Assembly: GCA_947594095.1 (NCBI GenBank)
Contig: CANQEA010000048.1
Location: 1-9,633 of the forward strand
DNA length: 9,633 bases
Reading direction: 5' to 3'
DNA from: an uncultured Clostridia bacterium
GTDB taxonomy: Bacteria; Bacillota_A; Clostridia; TANB77; CAG-508
Position numbers and translations under genes: made by a program. The number at the start of each line of letters is the position of its first letter. The stretch's first letter is position 1. This document shows, piece after piece, positions 6,028 to 9,633 of this stretch. Below the pieces are notes generated by a model. It was not told where the DNA came from. It did not search any database and worked only from the letters and a program-made list of their open reading frames with translations.

Positions 6028-7509
6028 ATGTTTAAAGAAATTGTAACAGAAAATGAAGTAAAATTCAATGATTTGGAGAAAAAAATATTTAAATTTGTAT
6101 GTTTTTTTGGTTGTATGATAATAAAATTAATTTTAGAAACATATGACAGAAAGCTGATGAACGCTAGAGACAAAAAGAAATATAGACATAAAGGATTAAG
6201 AAAAAATACAATAAAAACAATTATGGGAGAAATTGAATATCGAAGAGCAATGTATGAAATGGAAGAAAATGGTATTAAGAAAACAGTATATCTTTTAAAT
6301 GAGAAATTACATATTAATGGAGAAGGAAAAATATCAGAAAATATGATAGAAAAAGTAGTAGAAATAGTGCCAATAACAGATTCGTACAGAAAAGCAGAAA
6401 CAGTAATCAAAGAAACAACAAATGCAACATTAAGTTTTGAATGGATAAGAAAATTAACAGTAGCAGTAGGAGATAAAATATCAACAAGAGAAAAAGCCGA
6501 AAGAAAATTGATGAATAAAGGGCAATTAGTAGCCGGACTAAAGCAAATAACAGCGTTGTTTGAAGAAGCAGATGGACTATGGATAAATTTACAAGGAAAA
6601 GATAGAAAGAAAAGATTAGAAAAGCAAAAAAAGAAATGTGAAAAAGAAAAAAGAGAATTTAATCCTAAAATGAAAATAAAAACAGAATTAAAATTGCATG
6701 TAATGTATGAAGGATGGAAAAAGGATGATAAAAGACATAGTTTAGTAAATAAACAATGTATAGCAGGAATAATGAAACCAAAAGAAATAAAAGAAATAAG
6801 AGATGCAAGGGTATATCAGCAATATGATGAAAAAAATATAAAATTAAGAGTAACGAATGGAGATGGAGCAGCATGGACAAAAGGAATAACAGCAAAAGGA
6901 GGAATATATCAAAAGGATCAATTTCATATAATGCAGGAAATAACAAGAGATGTACCAAAAGAATATAGAAATATAATAGAAGAATTAGTAAAGACGAAAC
7001 AATATGAAAAAATACAGCCAGCAATAGAAGGACTAAAATATGAACTAGGAGGAGAAGAAAAAACAATAAAGAAGTTAAATACACTTCAGAGTTATTTAAG
7101 TAAAGATTTAGCAAGATATCAAGATTTAGTAGAAGTACCAGAAGCACCAAAAGGAATAGAATATAGAAATATGGGAACACAAGAAAGCCAGATATTTAGT
7201 AAGTTAAAGAAAAGATTTTGTAGTGGAAGGAAAGCATTTAGTGAACATGGAGCAAATAGTTTAGCAAAAATATGTGTATTAAGTGATAAATTTAGTTTAG
7301 AAGAAATAGAAACACCAATACCAATAGATACAAGTGTAGAAGACTGGATAAAAGAAATAGAAGAAAAAGTAAAAGCAAATAAAAAATATAATACAGTAAA
7401 AGAGAAAACAAAAGAAGGAATAGCTGTACACTTAGGACATACAGAATTAAAATTTATGAAAGAAATAATGAAACTAAATGAATTTAGTGAAATGAGATGT
7501 AGTTTTTAA
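6028..7509 (+). CDS. ISLre2-family transposase (UPF0236), 493 aa
   Basis: A full-length, uninterrupted transposase of the ISLre2/UPF0236 family, whose members are usually about 450-500 residues. The family is thought to use a DDE-type active site. Visible motifs: an N-terminal segment with the conserved RKNTIKTIMGEIEYRR (58-73), the hallmark EEADGLWI (179-186) with likely first Asp 182, TNGDGAAW (276-283) with likely second Asp 279, DQFH (297-300), GTQES (383-387) with likely catalytic Glu 386, and the conserved C-terminal tract SEHGANSLAKI (405-415). A lysine-rich insert follows the first Asp (190-210). Start: ATG 6028 with GAAAGGAT eight bases upstream. The gene is very A-rich on its coding strand, unlike the T-rich plus strand around it, simply because the neighbouring genes are on the other strand. 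It is probably still active; this is inference. Confidence 0.9.
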   Translation: MFKEIVTENEVKFNDLEKKIFKFVCFFGCMIIKLILETYDRKLMNARDKKKYRHKGLRKNTIKTIMGEIEYRRAMYEMEENGIKKTVYLLNEKLHINGEGKISENMIEKVVEIVPITDSYRKAETVIKETTNATLSFEWIRKLTVAVGDKISTREKAERKLMNKGQLVAGLKQITALFEEADGLWINLQGKDRKKRLEKQKKKCEKEKREFNPKMKIKTELKLHVMYEGWKKDDKRHSLVNKQCIAGIMKPKEIKEIRDARVYQQYDEKNIKLRVTNGDGAAWTKGITAKGGIYQKDQFHIMQEITRDVPKEYRNIIEELVKTKQYEKIQPAIEGLKYELGGEEKTIKKLNTLQSYLSKDLARYQDLVEVPEAPKGIEYRNMGTQESQIFSKLKKRFCSGRKAFSEHGANSLAKICVLSDKFSLEEIETPIPIDTSVEDWIKEIEEKVKANKKYNTVKEKTKEGIAVHLGHTELKFMKEIMKLNEFSEMRCSF

Positions 7510-7511
7510 AA

Positions 7512-7533
7512 AATAAAACGGCTACGTTTTATT
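7512..7533 (-). terminator. hairpin behind the transposase, blocks minus-strand entry
   Basis: AATAAAACG and CGTTTTATT form a perfect 9-bp stem with a GCTA loop. The U-rich tail (TTTTTT) is on the minus-strand side, so it should stop transcription running into the transposase from the right, not transposase transcription itself. Confidence 0.45.
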
Positions 7534-7613
7534 AAAAGAAATTTGAAAAATAAAAAGTGTTAAAGCAATTCATTTTATTGGATTATAAGATATTTTCAAA
7601 AAAGATAAAAAAA

Positions 7614-7634
7614 TTGCCTACATTTACTTGACAC
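7614..7634 (-). repeat. right terminal inverted repeat of the IS
   Basis: Reads TTGCCTACAT then TTACTTGACAC on the plus strand, the inverse of the left repeat. It contains a consensus -35 hexamer TTGACA (7628-7633) pointing out of the element. Confidence 0.75.
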
Positions 7635-7665
7635 ATACCTGACACTATCAAATAAAAAATAAAAT

Positions 7666-7694
7666 TTGACATATTATAAAATATGTGTTATTAT
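7666..7694 (+). promoter_or_regulatory. promoter of the putative antitoxin RNA
   Basis: TTGACA (7666-7671), exactly 17 bp, TATTAT (7689-7694) with an extended -10 TG (TGTTATTAT). The predicted start is near 7701. It is a stronger match to consensus than the opposing toxin promoter, as expected for a labile antisense RNA. Confidence 0.75.
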
Positions 7695-7710
7695 AATTAT
7701 AGCTAGCAAC

Positions 7711-7736
7711 TAACACGTCTAGTAAATGAAAAACAC
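7711..7736 (+). repeat. direct repeats DRa/DRb, antitoxin copy
   Basis: TAACACGTCTA (7711-7721) and GAAAAACAC (7728-7736). Because the two transcripts run in opposite directions through separate copies, the repeats create complementarity between RNAs that overlap only at the terminator. Confidence 0.65.
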
Positions 7737-7738
7737 AT

Positions 7739-7777
7739 AAAAAGACTAGGAAGCTCGAACAATTTCCTAGTCTTTTT
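7739..7777. terminator. shared bidirectional terminator of toxin and antitoxin
   Basis: AAAAAGACTAGGAA (7739-7752) and TTCCTAGTCTTTTT (7764-7777) form a perfect 14-bp stem with an 11-nt loop. A-tracts and T-tracts at both bases allow termination in both directions. In the minus-strand RNA the loop contains UUCG, which fits a YUNR U-turn, the kind of loop used for first contact between par RNAs. Confidence 0.85.
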
Positions 7778-7782
7778 CTATG

Positions 7783-7851
7783 CTATTCACTCAATTTCTT
7801 TATTATGTAATAAAGTATTATAAGTTTTAGCACGTCTAACACGTTTTTCAA
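7783..7851 (-). CDS. putative type I toxin peptide, 22 aa, TTG start
   Basis: Starting at TTG 7851-7849 and ending at TAG 7785-7783, the peptide reads MKNVLDVLKLII, then LYYIIKKLSE: a short hydrophobic segment flanked by lysines with a charged tail, as in small membrane-acting type I toxins. The translation signal is unusually strong: AAAGGAGGTG, fully complementary to the 16S anti-Shine-Dalgarno, nine bases before the TTG. The antisense RNA can pair with the bases between Shine-Dalgarno and start (GTGTTTTTC, 7861-7853) and just after the start (ACGTGTTA, 7844-7837), so its binding would block the ribosome. Stop is followed closely by the shared terminator. Its sequence is not a recognised Fst homologue and it is shorter than Fst (33 aa). 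An overlapping frame (KRVRRAKTYNTLLHNKEIE) looks codon-normal but has no properly spaced start. Confidence 0.6.
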   Translation of the reverse strand: MKNVLDVLKLIILYYIIKKLSE

Positions 7852-7861
7852 CGAAAAACAC
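7831..7861 (+). repeat. direct repeats DRa/DRb, toxin copy
   Basis: CACGTCTA (7831-7838), TAACACGT (7837-7844) and GAAAAACAC (7853-7861) repeat the words at 7711-7736 in the same orientation. They flank the toxin start codon at 7849-7851, the position of the DRa and DRb repeats in the par locus. Confidence 0.65.
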
Positions 7862-7894
7862 CTCCTTTCCTAAAGATTTCCTTTACGAAAAGGA
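7861..7894 (-). promoter_or_regulatory. structured toxin mRNA leader and Shine-Dalgarno
   Basis: TCCTTT (7894-7889) and AAAGGA (7884-7879) form a 6-bp hairpin with a TCGT loop. The same AAAGGA recurs in the Shine-Dalgarno (7868-7863), so the 5' arm could pair with either copy. CTTT-AGG-AAAG (7875-7865) can also cover part of the ribosome site. Leader structures that delay translation are known in par RNA I; the switch here is inference. Confidence 0.45.
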
Positions 7895-7901
7895 TGTTCT
7901 T

Positions 7902-7930
7902 ATTATACTTTATTTTCCATAATTTTACAA
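7902..7930 (-). promoter_or_regulatory. promoter of the putative toxin mRNA
   Basis: TTGTAA (7930-7925), 17-bp spacer, perfect TATAAT (7907-7902). The predicted start is near 7895, giving a transcript of about 155-160 nt to the shared terminator. Confidence 0.75.
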
Positions 7931-7950
7931 TAAAAATTTAAAAATTTCAT

Positions 7951-7980
7951 CTAAAAAACGATACCAAAAAAGTATCGTTT
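7951..7980 (-). terminator. Rho-independent terminator of the tRNA operon
   Basis: AAACGATAC and GTATCGTTT (7980-7972 and 7964-7956) form a 9-bp stem with a 7-nt loop, followed on the minus strand by a T run. It starts six bases past the tRNA-Phe CCA. Confidence 0.85.
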
Positions 7981-7986
7981 CTTGCT

Positions 7987-8062
<76 letters not shown>

Positions 8063-8090
8063 AAATATTAAGTTTGGTTTTATAAAAAAA

Positions 8091-8167
8091 TGGCGACCCG
8101 GAACGGGCTCGAACCGTCGACCTCTAGCGTGACAGGCTAGCGTTCTAACCAACTGAACTACCGGGCC
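8091..8167 (-). tRNA. tRNA-Asp (GTC)
   Basis: A complete 77-nt cloverleaf: acceptor GGCCCGG/CCGGGTC (one G-U), anticodon stem CTAGC/GCTAG around loop CTGTCAC with anticodon GTC, T-loop GGTTCGAGCCC, discriminator G and encoded CCA. Middle gene of the operon. Confidence 0.97.
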
Positions 8168-8178
8168 ACAAAAAAATG

Positions 8179-8254
8179 TGGTGGTCGCTACAGGGTTCGA
8201 ACCTGTGACCCCCTGCTTGTAAGGCAGATGCTCTACCAACTGAGCTAAGCGACC
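8179..8254 (-). tRNA. tRNA-Val (TAC)
   Basis: A complete 76-nt cloverleaf: acceptor GGTCGCT/AGCGACC, anticodon loop CTTACAA with anticodon TAC, T-loop GGTTCGAACCC, discriminator A and encoded CCA. First gene of the operon, 20 bp after the -10 hexamer. Confidence 0.97.
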
Positions 8255-8273
8255 ATTTCTTTCAACGAAATTT

Positions 8274-8302
8274 ATTATACTAGGTTTTATTGTTCTTGTC
8301 AA
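8274..8302 (-). promoter_or_regulatory. tRNA operon promoter
   Basis: Perfect TTGACA (8302-8297), 17-bp spacer, perfect TATAAT (8279-8274). As expected for a stable-RNA operon, both hexamers are full consensus. Confidence 0.9.
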
Positions 8303-8455
8303 GTAATTTTAAGAAATTTTGGAAAAAAGTTTCAAATTTTTTTTATTATGTTGCAAAATAGGCTTATAATGTACAAAATTGTAGTTTTTATTTATAATGT
8401 TTTTTACTCATTTTCTCCAATAATTCTATTCTTAAAAATAATTTTTAATCTCTAT

Positions 8456-8716
8456 TTATTTTTTTGATTCTTCATATGCTTTTCTTACTGCTTTTGCAAG
8501 TTGGTCTGCACAAGAAGTTCCTTTTCCAGCACAATCGATTCCGCCTATTTTCTTTTCTATTTCTTCTACTGTCATACCTTCTACAAGTCTAGGAAGTGCT
8601 TGTAAATTTCCAGGGCATCCTCCTTCTAAAAATTTAACATCTTTTACTATATTTCCATCTAAAACAAATCTAATCTTTCTAGCACATGTATTTTTAGTTT
8701 CAAATGTATATTCCAT
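8456..8716 (-). CDS. TSCPD domain protein, TIGR03905-like (86 aa)
   Basis: A small TSCPD-domain protein matching the stand-alone four-cysteine family TIGR03905. The cysteines are Cys11, Cys34 (in EGGCPGN), Cys62 and Cys69 in the name-giving TSCAD motif (67-71). The domain also occurs at the C-terminus of some class II ribonucleotide reductases; the four cysteines suggest metal binding, but the role of the stand-alone family is unknown. Length and all motifs are complete. Start: ATG 8716-8714 with AAAGGAGAG nine bases upstream. It is the second gene of an operon, 15 bp after the MBL-fold gene, whose stop codon overlaps this ribosome site. Confidence 0.9.
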   Translation of the reverse strand: MEYTFETKNTCARKIRFVLDGNIVKDVKFLEGGCPGNLQALPRLVEGMTVEEIEKKIGGIDCAGKGTSCADQLAKAVRKAYEESKK

Positions 8717-8731
8717 GATAAATACTCTCCT

Positions 8732-9364
8732 TTATTTTAATTTGATAATACCTTTTATTTCAGGTTTTAATGCATTTATAAAATCTTCTGCATCTTGTTT
8801 AGTTCCTACTATATCTCCATAATGAACTGGTATTGCATACTTTGGCATAATTGTATTTACTAAATTTGCTGCTTCAGTAGCTATCATTGTATATGTTCCG
8901 CCAATAGGAACTAATGCAACATCACATTTTACTTTACTATTTTCCTCTGTTATATCAGTATCTCCTGCAATATAGTAGCGTACCCCATTAATAGTAATTA
9001 TATAGCCTACCCATCCATTTTCTTTTGGATGAAATTTTTTATTTACATTATATGCTGGTATTGTTTCCACATTTATGTTCTTATATGCATATTGTTTATT
9101 TGGTTCTACAATTATAATCTTGTCCTCATTAAAACCATATGATAAAAACTTTTCTTGTAAATCCTTTGTTCCCATTATAACAGTATCTTGTTTTTTCACT
9201 TTATCAATATCTTCTTCTGAATAATGGTCAAAATGTGAGTGTGTAATCATAATTAAATCTGCATCATGATATTCTTTGTTTATTTTAAATGGATCTATAT
9301 AAATTACATATTCTCCATTTATTTTTATACTGCTATGACATAAAACTTCTATATTATCTACCAT
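8732..9364 (-). CDS. MBL-fold metal-dependent hydrolase (210 aa)
   Basis: A cytoplasmic metallo-beta-lactamase-fold hydrolase of the UPF0173/YtkL-like type. Metal ligands are visible in order: HSHFDH (42-47; His42, His44, Asp46, His47), a probable His in FHPK (112), AGDTD (133-137; Asp135) and PVHYG (179-183; His181). IYIDPF (22-27) near the N-terminus is the usual strand leading to the active site. Length fits the family; the substrate cannot be predicted. Start: ATG 9364-9362 with GAAAGG about ten bases upstream. It is the first gene of the operon with the TSCPD gene, transcribed from the promoter at 9423-9395. Confidence 0.9.
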   Translation of the reverse strand: MVDNIEVLCHSSIKINGEYVIYIDPFKINKEYHDADLIMITHSHFDHYSEEDIDKVKKQDTVIMGTKDLQEKFLSYGFNEDKIIIVEPNKQYAYKNINVETIPAYNVNKKFHPKENGWVGYIITINGVRYYIAGDTDITEENSKVKCDVALVPIGGTYTMIATEAANLVNTIMPKYAIPVHYGDIVGTKQDAEDFINALKPEIKGIIKLK

Positions 9365-9394
9365 CTCAATCTTGCCTTTCTACATTTTTTATAC

Positions 9395-9423
9395 ATTATA
9401 CATGAAAAACTACTAAAAAACAA
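9395..9423 (-). promoter_or_regulatory. promoter of the MBL/TSCPD operon
   Basis: TTGTTT (9423-9418), 17-bp spacer, perfect TATAAT (9400-9395), about 30 bp before the MBL-fold ATG. The -35 lies in the T-tract of the upstream terminator, so the two signals are packed head to tail. Confidence 0.65.
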
Positions 9424-9457
9424 TAGAAAGAAGATAATTTTTTATCTTCCTTCTATT
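9422..9457 (-). terminator. Rho-independent terminator upstream of the MBL gene
   Basis: Sixteen-base arms (9457-9442 and 9437-9422) around a 4-nt loop. The one mismatch is a G-U pair in the minus-strand RNA, and a TTGTTTTTT tail follows. It ends transcription from the ABC-transporter gene on the right. Confidence 0.85.
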
Positions 9458-9537
9458 TCTCTTATATTATGGTTTATTGTTATTTTTGTGATTTTGTCAA
9501 GTGGTGAAGTTTGATATCATAATTACCGTTTTTAGTT

Positions 9538-9633
9538 TTATTTATTGTCTAATTCATATATAACATCCACTTTATCACATACATTTTGTGAATGTGTAAC
9601 AATAATAATACATTTATTTTCTTCTTTAGCTAA
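9538..9633 (-). CDS. ABC transporter ATP-binding protein, C-terminal end (partial)
   Basis: Only the last 31 codons are in the window; the gene continues past the right edge. They read LAKEENKCIIIVTHSQNV, then CDKVDVIYELDNK and TAA (9540-9538). The tract IIIVTHSQNV is the strand and H-loop (switch His in VTHS) found after Walker B in ABC ATPases, and the VIYEL that follows is typical of the exporter-type (LolD/MacB-like) group. Transport substrate and partner genes cannot be seen. The terminator at 9457-9422 follows. Confidence 0.8.
   Translation of the reverse strand, partial: LAKEENKCIIIVTHSQNVCDKVDVIYELDNK

Larger units (their letters stand above)
5903..7634 (+). mobile_element. complete ISLre2-family (UPF0236) insertion sequence
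   Basis: A 1732-bp element bounded by imperfect 21-bp inverted repeats beginning GTGT and ending AATGTAGGCAA (5903-5923 and 7614-7634, 18/21 matching by my count). It encodes one intact transposase, and each flank of that gene has a hairpin that can stop transcription entering the element. I see no matching target duplication in the 8-9 bases next to the repeats (AATAGTTA on the left, ATACCTGA on the right), so the insertion may be old, rearranged, or have slightly different ends. A second GTGTC tract lies ten bases beyond the right end. Confidence 0.8.
7701..7777 (+). ncRNA. putative par-type antisense antitoxin RNA (about 77 nt)
   Basis: A short transcription unit with a consensus promoter, no ribosome site or ORF, and an intrinsic terminator. 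Its first half carries CACGTCTA (7714-7721) within TAACACGT (7711-7718), and GAAAAACAC (7728-7736). The same words recur in the same order and orientation within the opposing gene at 7831-7861, so this RNA can pair with the toxin mRNA at the Shine-Dalgarno side and just after the start codon. It can also pair through the whole shared terminator hairpin. This is the arrangement of RNA II of the enterococcal par locus (type I toxin-antitoxin), where RNA II is of similar length. Function is inferred from architecture; the RNA itself is not a recognised family member. Confidence 0.65.

Noticed and set aside
5952..6410. 152-codon minus-strand open frame over the IS left side
   Set aside because: It overlaps the transposase start in antisense and reads as phenylalanine/serine-rich shadow sequence.
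6665..7180. Leucine-rich open frame opposite the transposase
   Set aside because: It is antisense to conserved transposase motifs; the leucine richness comes from A-rich codons read backwards.
5895..7642. Target-site duplication around the IS
   Set aside because: The 8-9 bases on the two sides (AATAGTTA versus ATACCTGA) do not match, so none is claimed.
8342..8370. Plus-strand promoter with TATAAT at 8365-8370
   Set aside because: There is no -35 at proper spacing and nothing to transcribe before the converging TSCPD gene.
8432..8448. Terminator after the TSCPD gene (TTAAAAAT/ATTTTTAA)
   Set aside because: The stem is A-T only with a one-base loop and no T run, too weak to call.

Overview
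The window is AT-rich DNA from a low-GC Firmicute, most likely a Clostridia-type gut or anaerobic lineage. The indications are consensus sigma-A promoters with 17-18 bp spacing, strong AGGAGG-type ribosome sites, UGA used as stop, CCA-encoding tRNA genes, an ISLre2/UPF0236-family insertion sequence and a TIGR03905-type TSCPD protein. Almost every gene except the transposase runs on the minus strand.

Left part (1-5660). After a poorly coding left edge come two two-gene units on the minus strand: 261 aa + 100 aa (1577-478) and 825 aa + 119 aa (5545-2712). The large members are unrecognised. The two small members are paralogues: both start with an amphipathic helix of the type M-(L/I)-EKI-x2-FFKK-(I/L)-FG and end in a shared helical module. 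The two units are preceded by an ungapped 85-bp promoter block that I count as 71/85 identical, with an upstream TGACAA/TTGTCA inverted repeat. They look like two copies of one co-regulated, undescribed gene system. Between them lies a class-I glutamine-amidotransferase-like (peptidase C26, PuuD-like) gene with a one-base frameshift close to its start.

Middle part (5660-7640). Two gene remnants (an unrecognised minus-strand fragment and the tail of an XRE-type helix-turn-helix protein on the plus strand) abut a complete 1.73-kb ISLre2-family element with 21-bp imperfect terminal inverted repeats and an intact 493-aa transposase.

Between the IS and the tRNA genes (7666-7930) is a compact locus built like the enterococcal par (Fst/RNA II) type I toxin-antitoxin module. 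Two convergent consensus promoters read toward a shared bidirectional terminator. One transcript carries a perfect Shine-Dalgarno and a 22-codon hydrophobic peptide starting at TTG. The other is an approximately 77-nt RNA with no gene. Short direct repeats make the small RNA complementary to both sides of the peptide's start codon. This is the most interesting feature in the window.

Right part (7950-9633). A tRNA operon, Val(UAC)-Asp(GUC)-Phe(GAA), has a perfect-consensus promoter and a terminator. It is followed to the right by a two-gene operon (MBL-fold hydrolase, then TSCPD protein) with its own promoter, and by the last 31 codons of an ABC-transporter ATPase. This right part looks like ordinary chromosome. 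The accessory material (IS, toxin-antitoxin locus, paralogous cassettes, gene remnants) is packed next to the 3' end of the tRNA operon.
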